From: Hylemonella sp. UBA6679
GTDB lineage: Bacteria; Pseudomonadota; Gammaproteobacteria; Burkholderiales; Burkholderiaceae_C
Assembly: GCA_002454975.1 (NCBI GenBank)
Contig: DKJZ01000076.1
Span: 1 to 28,996 of the forward strand
DNA: 28,996 nucleotides
Direction: 5' to 3'
The stretch's first letter is position 1; each line of letters begins with the position of its first letter. Both the position numbers and the translations under genes were made by a program. The notes beneath the pieces were generated by a model. It ran no database searches and was not told the origin of the DNA. It saw nothing but the letters and a program-made list of their open reading frames with translations. Positions 6,333 to 14,008 of this stretch are shown here, in pieces.

Positions 6333-7596
6333 GACGATTGGGGCTGACGAGAGTTCTGACAATTATGTCATTCGGGTGTCCTCCCAGCCCCTGGTGAGCC
6401 CGCAGGCCTGGAACCAGCTGCTGGCAGCCCAGTCCCACCCCACCCCCTTCATGCGCTTGGAGTACCTGCAGGCGCTGCAGCTCAGCCTCAGCGCTTGCCC
6501 GCACACTGGCTGGGACCCGCGCTGGGTCACGGTGACCCAAGGCCCCGAGGCCACTGAGGTCACTGAGGGCAACGGACATAACGAACACAACGAACCAGGC
6601 GCACTCAACGCAACAGAGGCGCCCCTGCTGGCCGCTGCGGTGATCTACATCAAACCGCATTCTTACGGCGAGTATGTGTTTGACTGGGCCTGGGCCAACG
6701 CCTACGAGCAACACCGACTCAATTACTACCCCAAGGGCACGCTGGCAGTGCCCTTCACGCCCGTGCCTGGCAGCCGCCTGCTGGCGGTCAATGAGGCTGC
6801 ACGCACCACGCTGGTGCAAGCCTTGCTGGCCGTGTGCCGGCAAGAAGGCCTCTCATCCCTGCACGCCCTGTTTGCCAGCGACGACGACCAAGCCGCCCTG
6901 GCCAGCCAGGGCTTCATGCCCCGCCACACCGTGCAGTTCCATTGGCACAACCGGGATGCACAAGGCCAGCCCTTCGAGAGTTTTGAGGGCTTTTTGGCCT
7001 CGCTGGCCCAAGACAAACGCAAGAAAATTCGCCAGGAGCGGCGCAAAGTGCACGAGACCGGGGTGGTTTTTCGTCACAGCCAAGGCCGCGACATCAGCCC
7101 GCAAGATTGGGCGTTTTTTTACAGCTGCTACGAGCGCACCTACCGCGAACACGGCAACCCGCCCTACCTCACGCCAGATTTTTTTGAGCGCATGGCCAAC
7201 ACCATGCCGCAGAACTGGCTTTTGTTCATCGCTGAACTCGAGGGCCAGCCCATCGCCAGCAGCCTCATTGCCCTGTCAGACGACGGCAGCGTGGCCTACG
7301 GCCGCTACTGGGGGGCGCTGGCCCGCGTGGACTGCCTGCACTTTGAAGCTTGTTACTACCAGCCCATCGCCTGGTGCATTGCCAACGGGGTGCGCCGCTT
7401 TGAAGGTGGCGCGCAAGGCGAACACAAAATGGCCCGGGCGCTCATGCCGGTGCGCACCAGCAGCGCCCACTGGATCGAACACCCGCAGTTTGCGCAAGCC
7501 ATTGGGCGTTTTTTGGAGCGCGAAGCCGCCGGGGTGGACAACTACATGGACGATTTGTCGCAGCGCTCTCCCCTGCGCCAGCCCACGCAGGGCTGA
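6331..7596 (+). CDS. COG3146 / DUF482 GNAT-like N-acyltransferase
   Basis: A 421-residue protein of the DUF482 (COG3146) family, related to GNAT acetyltransferases and annotated as peptidoglycan recognition/biosynthesis-like; the substrate is unknown. Recognisable family segments are PFMRLEYLQAL, VIYIKPHSYGEYVFDWAWAN, QDKRKKIRQERRKV, CYERTYREHGNPPYLTPDFF and RRFEGGAQGEHKMARALMPV. Between the first two segments lies an in-frame tripeptide repeat (about residues 73-90) that looks inserted. The start is uncertain: ATG at 6331 shares CATG with the nadE start, while GTG at 6376 lies 12 bases after a GACAAT box and also fits the family N-terminus. It ends 24 bases before the convergent ppa gene. 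Confidence 0.82.
   Translation: MTIGADESSDNYVIRVSSQPLVSPQAWNQLLAAQSHPTPFMRLEYLQALQLSLSACPHTGWDPRWVTVTQGPEATEVTEGNGHNEHNEPGALNATEAPLLAAAVIYIKPHSYGEYVFDWAWANAYEQHRLNYYPKGTLAVPFTPVPGSRLLAVNEAARTTLVQALLAVCRQEGLSSLHALFASDDDQAALASQGFMPRHTVQFHWHNRDAQGQPFESFEGFLASLAQDKRKKIRQERRKVHETGVVFRHSQGRDISPQDWAFFYSCYERTYREHGNPPYLTPDFFERMANTMPQNWLLFIAELEGQPIASSLIALSDDGSVAYGRYWGALARVDCLHFEACYYQPIAWCIANGVRRFEGGAQGEHKMARALMPVRTSSAHWIEHPQFAQAIGRFLEREAAGVDNYMDDLSQRSPLRQPTQG
6362..6367 (-). promoter_or_regulatory. Candidate -10 box for nadE inside the divergent gene
   Basis: On the minus strand CATAAT lies about 30 bases before the nadE start. On the plus strand the overlapping GACAAT (6358-6363) could serve the divergent GNAT-like gene if it starts at the GTG at 6376. 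No strong -35 box is seen for either. Confidence 0.3.
6547..6600 (+). repeat. In-frame nonamer tandem repeat in the GNAT-like gene
   Basis: Six 9-base units in a row: gaggccact, gaggtcact, gagggcaac, ggacataac, gaacacaac and gaaccaggc. They encode tripeptides EAT, EVT, EGN, GHN, EHN and EPG. The period of 9 keeps the reading frame. The segment has no counterpart in the conserved family core. Confidence 0.75.
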
Positions 7597-7620
7597 ACGC
7601 AGGCAGGCAGGCTTTGAAGA

Positions 7621-8151
7621 TCAGGCTTTGTTGTAGTTGGCCACACCGTCAACGATTTCTTGTTTGGCGGCCTCCACACCTTCCCAACCCAAAACCTTGA
7701 CCCACTTGCCAGGCTCGAGGTCTTTGTAGTGCTCAAAGAAATGGGCGATTTGCTTGAGCGTGAGCTCGTGCACATCGGTGTGCAGCTTGATGTTGGCGTA
7801 CAGGGGCAGGATTTTTTCGGTCGGCACGGCCAACACCTTGCCATCAATGCCGCCTTCGTCTTCCATTTTCAGGATGCCGATGGCGCGGCAAGGAATCACC
7901 ACGCCTGGAATCAGCGGAAACGGGGTCATCACCAGCACATCCACCGGGTCGCCATCGCCAGAAATCGTCTGGGGCACGTAGCCGTAGTTGGTGGGGTAAT
8001 GCATGGCCGTGCCCATGAAACGGTCCACAAACAGGGCGCCCGACTCTTTGTCCACCTCGTACTTGATCGGGTCGGCGTTCATCGGGATTTCAATGATCAC
8101 ATTGAAGACTTCAGGCGCCTTGGCACCAGGCTTGACTTTGTCGAGGGACAT
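7621..8151 (-). CDS. ppa: Inorganic pyrophosphatase (family I)
   Basis: Hydrolyses pyrophosphate released by biosynthetic reactions to two phosphates; soluble, Mg2+-dependent. The 176 residues match the bacterial family I length. The N-terminal MSLDKVKPGAKAPEVFNVII is followed by EIPMNADPIKYEVDKESG, the metal-binding signature DGDPVDVLV (Asp66, Asp68, Asp71) and DEGGIDGKVLAVP (Asp103). The ATG at 8151 starts the conserved N-terminus, and upstream in-frame residues are not family-like. No Shine-Dalgarno sequence is evident. It is divergent from moaA across a 220-base intergenic region and convergent with the GNAT-like gene. Confidence 0.96.
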   Translation of the reverse strand: MSLDKVKPGAKAPEVFNVIIEIPMNADPIKYEVDKESGALFVDRFMGTAMHYPTNYGYVPQTISGDGDPVDVLVMTPFPLIPGVVIPCRAIGILKMEDEGGIDGKVLAVPTEKILPLYANIKLHTDVHELTLKQIAHFFEHYKDLEPGKWVKVLGWEGVEAAKQEIVDGVANYNKA

Positions 8152-8255
8152 AGAGATGTACTTGGAAGTGAAAGAAAACGGCGCGCGCGCAGCGTGAAAA
8201 CTGCTTGCAATTAGGCAAGATTTTACTTGCTGCGGCCTGACGCCAGGGCGCTGCT

Positions 8256-8271
8256 CGCCACGCCTGTGGCG
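8256..8271. other. Perfect 6-bp stem with GCCT loop in the ppa-moaA gap
   Basis: CGCCAC and GTGGCG flank GCCT. The stem lies near the middle of the 220-base divergent intergenic region. A second, weaker repeat CTTGC-aattag-GCAAG is at 8204-8219, near ppa. No T-run marks it as a terminator for either gene. Confidence 0.45.
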
Positions 8272-8307
8272 CGGTACCGTCAGCCGCCAAGCAAGCCAAC
8301 CCCGCAA

Positions 8308-8319
8308 ACCGCATGCGGT
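8308..8319. promoter_or_regulatory. Perfect 12-bp palindrome upstream of moaA
   Basis: ACCGCATGCGGT is its own reverse complement. It lies 52 bases before the moaA ATG and about 40 bases before the putative -10 box, i.e. just upstream of where a -35 would be. That is a position suited to an activator or repressor site. It does not resemble the ModE site as I know it. Confidence 0.4.
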
Positions 8320-8358
8320 CATGTGGATACCCCTGTGGCTGCGTGGGCTGGCACAAGC

Positions 8359-8364
8359 GACAAT
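8359..8364 (+). promoter_or_regulatory. Candidate -10 box of moaA next to its start codon
   Basis: GACAAT ends 7 bases before the moaA ATG, so transcription would begin at or within a base or two of the start codon. There is no Shine-Dalgarno sequence between them. Confidence 0.35.
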
Positions 8365-8371
8365 ACGGCCC

Positions 8372-9523
8372 ATGTCAGAACGCGTCATTCCCCTGGTCGA
8401 TCAGCGCATCCCCACCCTGTCGGTGCCTGCAAAAGCCTTTGAAGCGGCCAGCCGCATCTCCCCCAACGGCTTGCTGGCCGACGGCCTGGGCCGCCCCTTG
8501 CGCGATTTGCGCATCAGCGTGACCGACCGTTGCAATTTCCGCTGCAGCTACTGCATGCCCAAGGAAATTTTCGACAAAGACTACCCTTACCTGCCGCACA
8601 GCCATTTGCTCAGCTTTGAGGAAATCACCCGGGTGGCCCAGCAGTTTGTGGCGCATGGTGTGCAAAAAATTCGCCTCACCGGGGGCGAGCCGCTGCTGCG
8701 CAAGAACCTGGAAATCCTCATTGAGCAGCTCGCCGCCCTGCGCACACCCGAGGGCCAGCCGCTGGACCTCACGCTCACCACCAACGGCTCTTTGCTCGCG
8801 CGCAAGGCAAAAGCACTCAAAGCCGCTGGCCTGCAACGTGTGACCGTGAGCCTGGACGGCCTGGACGACGCGGTTTTTCGTCAAATGAACGACATGGATT
8901 TCCCCGTGGCCGATGTGCTTGAAGGCATTGAAGCCGCCAAGGCCGCAGGCCTGGGGCCCATCAAGGTCAACATGGTGGTCAAGCGCGGCACCAACGAACA
9001 AGAAATTTTGCCCATGGTGCGGCATTTCCGCGGCACGGGCGTGGTGCTGCGCTTCATCGAGTACATGGACGTGGGCGCCACCAACGGCTGGCGCATGGAC
9101 GAGGTCTTGCCCTCGGCTGAGGTGATCAAGCGCATCCACGCCGAGCTGCCCCTGGTGCAGCTCGACCCCAGCAGCCCAGGCGAAACCGCGGAGCGCTGGG
9201 GCTTTGCCGGCGCCGATGGCCAGCACGACCCGTCTTTGGGTGAAATTGGCGTCATCAGCAGCGTGACCCAGGCGTTTTGCAGCGACTGCAACCGCGCCCG
9301 TTTGTCCACCGAGGGGCGCCTCTACCTGTGCTTGTTTGCCACCCAGGGACATGATTTGCGCAGCCTGATCCGAGGCGGCGCCAGCGATGCTGATTTGGCC
9401 TCAGCCATTGGCCACATTTGGCAGGGCCGCAGCGACCGCTACTCCGAGCTGCGCAGCGAGCTTGGCCCCGACACCAGCGCCCCCGGCCAGCGTCGCGTGG
9501 AAATGAGCTACATCGGTGGCTGA
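8372..9523 (+). CDS. moaA: GTP 3',8-cyclase MoaA (radical SAM, molybdenum cofactor step 1)
   Basis: Radical SAM enzyme that, with MoaC, converts GTP to cyclic pyranopterin monophosphate. The 383 residues carry the N-terminal [4Fe-4S] motif C-x3-C-x2-C (Cys54, Cys58, Cys61 in DRCNFRCSYCMPK) and the SAM-binding IRLTGGEPLLRKN. The second cluster cysteines are Cys303, Cys306 and Cys320 (FCSDCNRARLSTEGRLYLCL). The essential C-terminal Gly-Gly is present (SYIGG). I set the start at ATG 8372; a longer reading frame from 8321 adds 17 residues without family similarity. It is followed after 48 bases by mobA and then moeA, giving a molybdenum cofactor operon. Confidence 0.96.
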   Translation: MSERVIPLVDQRIPTLSVPAKAFEAASRISPNGLLADGLGRPLRDLRISVTDRCNFRCSYCMPKEIFDKDYPYLPHSHLLSFEEITRVAQQFVAHGVQKIRLTGGEPLLRKNLEILIEQLAALRTPEGQPLDLTLTTNGSLLARKAKALKAAGLQRVTVSLDGLDDAVFRQMNDMDFPVADVLEGIEAAKAAGLGPIKVNMVVKRGTNEQEILPMVRHFRGTGVVLRFIEYMDVGATNGWRMDEVLPSAEVIKRIHAELPLVQLDPSSPGETAERWGFAGADGQHDPSLGEIGVISSVTQAFCSDCNRARLSTEGRLYLCLFATQGHDLRSLIRGGASDADLASAIGHIWQGRSDRYSELRSELGPDTSAPGQRRVEMSYIGG

Positions 9524-9571
9524 ACCTCTCTGACTCGCTTGGTTTGACAACGCACCCACACTTGGCACCTC

Positions 9572-10195
9572 ATGATTGACACCAACAACATCACCGGTTT
9601 GATTTTGGCTGGCGGGCGCGGCTCGCGCATGGGCGGCGTGGACAAAGGTCTGCAAAACTTCAACGGCATTCCCCTGGCCCTCAACACCCTCATGCGCTTG
9701 CAAATGCAAGTCGGCCAGGTGATGGTCAATGCCAACCGCAACCTTGCGGCTTACGAGTCGTTTGGTGCCCAGGTCTGGCCCGATGTGCTGGACGATTACG
9801 CCGGCCCGTTGGCTGGCTTTCTCACTGGGCTGGAGCGCTGCGAAACGACGTTTTTAGCCACCGCGCCGTGCGACAGCCCGCTGTTTCCCACCGACCTGGT
9901 GGCGCGCCTGGCCCACGCCCTGGAAGAACAAGACGCCGACCTGGCCATGGCCTGCGCGCCCGAAACCGACGAACATGGCCACACCGAGCTGCGCACCCAG
10001 CCGGTGTTTTGCCTGCTGCGGGTGGACCTGCTCGACAGCCTGGTGGCCTTCACCCAAGCCGGCGGTCGAAAAATCGACGCCTGGACCGCGCAACACAAAG
10101 TCGCGCTGGTGAACTTTGACCAGCCCGGCGACGACCCCCGCGCTTTTGCCAACGCCAACACCCTGCAAGAGCTGCAGGCCCTGGAGAACCGCTGA
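9572..10195 (+). CDS. mobA: Molybdenum cofactor guanylyltransferase MobA
   Basis: Transfers GMP from GTP to molybdenum-molybdopterin to form MGD, the cofactor of DMSO-reductase-family enzymes such as nitrate reductase and formate dehydrogenase. The 207 residues open with the nucleotidyltransferase signature LILAGGRGSRMGGVDKGLQ. Later come DVLDDYAGPLAGFLTGLE, the metal-binding APCDSPLFPTDLVARL, and the C-terminal VNFDQPGDDPRAFANANT, all typical of MobA. The TGA at 10193-10195 directly abuts the GTG of moeA. Its presence implies that the host makes bis-MGD enzymes. Confidence 0.95.
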   Translation: MIDTNNITGLILAGGRGSRMGGVDKGLQNFNGIPLALNTLMRLQMQVGQVMVNANRNLAAYESFGAQVWPDVLDDYAGPLAGFLTGLERCETTFLATAPCDSPLFPTDLVARLAHALEEQDADLAMACAPETDEHGHTELRTQPVFCLLRVDLLDSLVAFTQAGGRKIDAWTAQHKVALVNFDQPGDDPRAFANANTLQELQALENR

Positions 10196-11467
10196 GTGAA
10201 CACGCTTGACCACATTGCCGCCCAGCTGCAGGGCTACGACCCCCAGGCCCTGAGCGCCTCTGCGGTCAACGAGTTTTTAGCCCACTTGGTGGTGCCGGTG
10301 CAAGAGACCGAGTCGGTCGACATGTTCGCTGCCTTGGGCCGGGTCCTGAGCGACGACGTGATCTCACCGGTGAGCGTGCCCCCGCACGACAACTCCGCCA
10401 TGGACGGCTATGCCTTCGCAGGCGCGCAGCTGGGTGCCAGCGCCTTGCGTTTGAACGTGGTGGGCACGGCCTTGGCCGGCAAAGCCTGGCAAGGCCAGGT
10501 CAAGCCGGGTGAATGCGTGCGCATCATGACCGGGGCCATCATGCCCGCTGGCCTGGACACCGTGGTGCCCCAAGAGTTGGCCAAGGTCGAGGTCGAGGTC
10601 GAGGGTGAGCACATCACCATCCCGCCAGGCCTTCTCAGCGCTGGCGACAACCGCCGCTTGGCGGGTGAAGATGTGCACGCTGGCCGTGCTGCGCTACAAA
10701 AAGGTGAGCGCCTCATGCCCGCAGCTCTTGGCCTGATGGCCAGTTTGGGCATTCCCCGCGTGCAAGTGCTGCGCCGCTTGAAAGTGGCGTATTTTTCCAC
10801 CGGCGATGAAATTTTGAGCCTTGGCGAAGCCCCGCGCGAAGGCGCGGTGTTTGACAGCAACCGCTACACGGTGTTTGGCCTGCTCACGCGCCTGGGCTGC
10901 GAGGTGATCGACCTGGGCGTGGTCAAAGACCAACCCGCCCTGCTCAAGGCCGCGTTCGAGCGCGGTGCGCGCGAGGCCGACGCCATCATCACCAGCGGCG
11001 GGGTGAGCGTGGGCGAGGCCGACTTCACAAAAACCATGATGAAAGAACTCGGCGATGTGGCCTTCTGGCGCATCGCCATGCGCCCGGGCCGCCCGATGGC
11101 CGTGGGTCGTATCGGCAAGTCGGTGCTGTTTGGCCTGCCAGGCAACCCGGTGGCCGTGATGGTGACATTTTTGGCCTTTGTGCGCCCTGCCCTGCTGCAA
11201 ATGATGGGCGCGCGCGCCAAGCCCCTGCCCTTGCTCAAAGCGCGCAGCACCGAGGCCATCCGTAAAAAACCCGGCCGCACCGAGTACCAGCGTGGCACGG
11301 TGTCTACCGTCGATGGTCAGCTGCAGGTGTGCACCACGGGCAACCAGGGCTCGGGCGTGCTCAGCTCCATGGTGCAGGGCAATGGCCTGATCGTGCTGCA
11401 CCACCACCAAGGCAATGTCGCCGTAGGCGACGAGGTGGATGTGATGATGTTCGAAGGCATGGTTTAA
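10196..11467 (+). CDS. moeA: Molybdopterin molybdenumtransferase MoeA
   Basis: Inserts molybdate into adenylylated molybdopterin, the step before MobA. The 423 residues show the conserved segments PPHDNSAMDGYAF (62-74), RIMTGAIMPAGLDTVVPQE and STGDEI. The MoCF domain follows with DSNRY (220-224), TSGGVSVGEADF (266-277) and MRPGRPMAVG/GLPGNPVAV. The start is GTG at 10196, with no gap after mobA; residues from LDHIAAQLQGYDPQALS fit the family N-terminus. A hexamer GGTCGA is repeated three times in frame at 10585-10602 (a Val-Glu run). Its stop codon overlaps that of the convergent P-type ATPase gene. Confidence 0.95.
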   Translation: MNTLDHIAAQLQGYDPQALSASAVNEFLAHLVVPVQETESVDMFAALGRVLSDDVISPVSVPPHDNSAMDGYAFAGAQLGASALRLNVVGTALAGKAWQGQVKPGECVRIMTGAIMPAGLDTVVPQELAKVEVEVEGEHITIPPGLLSAGDNRRLAGEDVHAGRAALQKGERLMPAALGLMASLGIPRVQVLRRLKVAYFSTGDEILSLGEAPREGAVFDSNRYTVFGLLTRLGCEVIDLGVVKDQPALLKAAFERGAREADAIITSGGVSVGEADFTKTMMKELGDVAFWRIAMRPGRPMAVGRIGKSVLFGLPGNPVAVMVTFLAFVRPALLQMMGARAKPLPLLKARSTEAIRKKPGRTEYQRGTVSTVDGQLQVCTTGNQGSGVLSSMVQGNGLIVLHHHQGNVAVGDEVDVMMFEGMV

Positions 11468-13926
11468 GGCCACTGCTGCCAAGGCACCAAATGCAGCCCC
11501 TGGGCCAAGGGCTGCACCGACACACACACCACCAACATCAGCAAAGTCAGCCCCAGCACCCACAACAAAGCATGGTTTTGCAGTACGCCAAGGTGCCATG
11601 CCCGGCCGTGCCAAGCACCTTGTGGGCATGACCCACAACGCCGACCCGGCCCCAGGTTCACCACAATCAAACCCAGGTTGCCCAGCACCAGCGCCATGAA
11701 CCCCCAGGTGGCGGCCACCGCCTCATGGCCCAAGCCACGGGCCACAGCCACCACCGCGATCACCCCTCCCAAGGCCACCAGCCCTTGCAGTACCGAACGG
11801 CGCAAAGCCGCGCCGTCGAGCAAAGGCGCGTTGGGGTCGCGCGGTGGGCGTTGCATCAGGTCAGGGGCCGAGCGCTCTTGTTCAAACACCAGCGAGCACG
11901 ACGGGTCGATCAGCAACTCCAGCAACACAATGTGCAGCGGCCACAGCACCGGCGGCCAACCCAGCAAGGGCGGCAACAGCGCTGCGCCCGCCACAGGCAC
12001 GTGCACCGCCACAATGAAGGCCATGGATTTGCGCAGGTTGTCAAAAATACGCCGCCCCATGCGCACGGCCGACACCAGCGATGAGAACTGGTCATTGACC
12101 AGCACCACCGAGGCGGCCTCGCGCGCCACATCGGTGCCCCGCTCGCCCATGGCCACCCCCACGTGAGCCGCCTTGAGGGCGGGCGCGTCGTTCACGCCGT
12201 CGCCCGTCATGGCCACCACCTCACCAGCAGCGGCCAGGGCCTGCACGATGCGCAGTTTTTGCGCTGGCGAAATCCGCGCGCACACACTGGCCTGGCGCAA
12301 ACGGGACTGCAGCTGTGCATCGCTCCAGCTGTCCATCTCGTCACCACTGATGACGGGCCATGCAGACGATGGCCCCAGGTCCAGCCCCGCCTCGCGGGCA
12401 ATGGCGCGCGCCGTACCGGGATAGTCGCCGGTGATCATCAGCACCCGCACACCGGCTTGGCGGCATTGCGCCACCGCGGCTGGCACATCGGCGCGCAGGG
12501 GATCTTGCAGCCCAATGAGGCCCACCCACGCAAACTCAAAGTCATGGGCCAGAGCTGGCCAAGGCGGGCCGTTGTGGCGCGCCTTGGCCACGCCCAAGAC
12601 ACGCAAGCCTTGGTCGGCCATGGCCTGCGCGGCTTGGTGCTGGGCATCGCGCTCTTGGGTGCTGAGGTGGCACAGGTCCATCACCGCTTCGGGCGAGCCC
12701 TTGGTGGCCACCTCATGCGCTGGCCCCACAGGGCTGAGCCACACCCGCGACATGGCCCGCAACTCAGGGCTGAGCTCGTAGCGCTGCACCATCACCCAAT
12801 CGCGGTGCAGTTGCCCTGTGTCTTGCAGACACTGCGCACCCAAGGTGTGGCAGGCCCGCTCCATGGGGTCAAACGGCACGGTTTCGCTGGCCAAAATCGC
12901 GTACTCGAGCAATGTGCGCAAAGACGCTGGCAGGCGCGTGGTTTGTGGGCTGGTGCGCTCGATCTGGTCGCCCGCTTGCAAAGCGGCCACACGCATGCGG
13001 TTGTCGGTCAAGGTGCCCGTTTTGTCCACGCACAGCACCGAGACCGCGCCCAGTGTTTCAATGGCCCGCAAGCGCCGCGTCAGCACCTGTTGGCGCGACA
13101 AACGCCAAGCGCCCATGGCGGGCAGCACGGCCAGCACCACGGCAAACTCTTCGGGCATCATGGCCATGGCCAAGGCAATGCCCGAGAGCGTGGCGCGCAG
13201 CCAATCGCCCTCACGCCAGCCTTGCACGGCGATGAGCATCACACTGGCCACCAGGCCCAAGGTGGCCATGCGCCGCACCAGCACACGGGTTTGGGCGCGT
13301 AAGGGAGAGTCTTGGGCCTGCAGGTTTTTCAAGGCCAGGCCAATTTGCCCCATGCGGGTGTGCGCCCCGGTGGCTTGCACCTCCAGCCAAGCCGCGCCCT
13401 GCACCACCAAGGTGCCGGCATACACGGTTTGCTCGCCCAAGCGGGTCACGGGCACCGACTCGCCGCTGAGCATGGACTCGTTCACACCCACCAAACCCAC
13501 ACCTCGCAAACAGCCATCGGCCGCGATGCGGTCGCCCTCTTTGATGCGCAGCATGTCGCCCACCACCACCTCGGTGGCAGGCAGCACCTGGGCTTGCCCA
13601 TCGCGCCACACGGTGGCACGCGGGCTGGCCAAATCTGCCAGCGCATCCAGCGCGTGTTCGGTGCGACCCTCTTGGTAAAGCGTGAGGCCCAGCACCACCA
13701 ACACCATCACCAGCAGGCTCAGACTCTCGTGCCAATCGCCCAGCAAGAGGTAGAGCAAGGCAGCGGCCAGCAGCAGGCCAAAGGTGGGCTCGTGCATGAG
13801 TTCCCACGCCATGCGCCCCCAGCTGCGCCGGCTTTGCCTGGGCAAACGGTTGGGGCCATCGCTTTGCAGGCGCGAGGCGGCCTGGGCCGAGGTCAGGCCG
13901 CCGGGTGCTTGGTCTTGGTCTGTCAT
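11464..13926 (-). CDS. P-type cation-transporting ATPase, P2-like, substrate undetermined
   Basis: An 820-residue inner-membrane pump coupling ATP hydrolysis to ion transport. In order: the cation-ATPase N-terminal domain (LTSAQAASRLQSDGPNRLP), two helices, and the actuator loop with SGES (154-157). Then come helices 3-4 with PEEF (258-261), the phosphorylation site DKTGT (301-305), KGSPE, MITGDYPGTARAIA, the hinge TGDGVNDAPALK, and the C-terminal helices. Helix 6 carries IDPSCS (673-678) before VFEQE, not the usual ND pair of SERCA-type calcium pumps. It lacks N-terminal heavy-metal CxxC domains and a CPx motif, so it is not a copper/zinc pump. The start at ATG 13926 is chosen (ATG 13941 also possible). 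It follows the channel gene by 82 bases containing a strong hairpin, so it may be cotranscribed or separately controlled. Confidence 0.9.
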   Translation of the reverse strand: MTDQDQAPGGLTSAQAASRLQSDGPNRLPRQSRRSWGRMAWELMHEPTFGLLLAAALLYLLLGDWHESLSLLVMVLVVLGLTLYQEGRTEHALDALADLASPRATVWRDGQAQVLPATEVVVGDMLRIKEGDRIAADGCLRGVGLVGVNESMLSGESVPVTRLGEQTVYAGTLVVQGAAWLEVQATGAHTRMGQIGLALKNLQAQDSPLRAQTRVLVRRMATLGLVASVMLIAVQGWREGDWLRATLSGIALAMAMMPEEFAVVLAVLPAMGAWRLSRQQVLTRRLRAIETLGAVSVLCVDKTGTLTDNRMRVAALQAGDQIERTSPQTTRLPASLRTLLEYAILASETVPFDPMERACHTLGAQCLQDTGQLHRDWVMVQRYELSPELRAMSRVWLSPVGPAHEVATKGSPEAVMDLCHLSTQERDAQHQAAQAMADQGLRVLGVAKARHNGPPWPALAHDFEFAWVGLIGLQDPLRADVPAAVAQCRQAGVRVLMITGDYPGTARAIAREAGLDLGPSSAWPVISGDEMDSWSDAQLQSRLRQASVCARISPAQKLRIVQALAAAGEVVAMTGDGVNDAPALKAAHVGVAMGERGTDVAREAASVVLVNDQFSSLVSAVRMGRRIFDNLRKSMAFIVAVHVPVAGAALLPPLLGWPPVLWPLHIVLLELLIDPSCSLVFEQERSAPDLMQRPPRDPNAPLLDGAALRRSVLQGLVALGGVIAVVAVARGLGHEAVAATWGFMALVLGNLGLIVVNLGPGRRCGSCPQGAWHGRAWHLGVLQNHALLWVLGLTLLMLVVCVSVQPLAQGLHLVPWQQWP

Positions 13927-13946
13927 GGCGCTGTGGGCCATGACAC

Positions 13947-13977
13947 CATGGATCAAAGCACCTGGCTTTGATCCATG
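13947..13977. promoter_or_regulatory. Perfect 13-bp-arm hairpin before the P-type ATPase
   Basis: CATGGATCAAAGC and GCTTTGATCCATG are exact reverse complements, separated by 5 bases. The hairpin starts 20 bases upstream of the ATPase ATG and 31 bases after the end of the channel gene. No T-run follows on the minus strand, so it is not a standard intrinsic terminator. An operator, an RNA-stabilising or processing hairpin, or an attenuator are possible. On the minus strand the arms also frame a 7-codon ORF (MDQSQVL). Confidence 0.8.
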
Positions 13978-14008
13978 TCTAGACCGAGGTCTTCAGTGCA
14001 GCACCGGA

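Noticed and set aside
7599..7612. GCAG/GGCA tetramer run between the GNAT-like gene and ppa
   Set aside because: Only about three copies in a 24-base gap; too short to mean anything.
8152..8371. Possible molybdenum cofactor riboswitch before moaA
   Set aside because: The best -10 box lies next to the start codon, and I could not recognise the Moco RNA fold. Only a short stem and a palindrome are seen.
12163..13302. 379-residue plus-strand reading frame opposite the P-type ATPase
   Set aside because: Antisense shadow of a conserved ATPase; composition is not protein-like.
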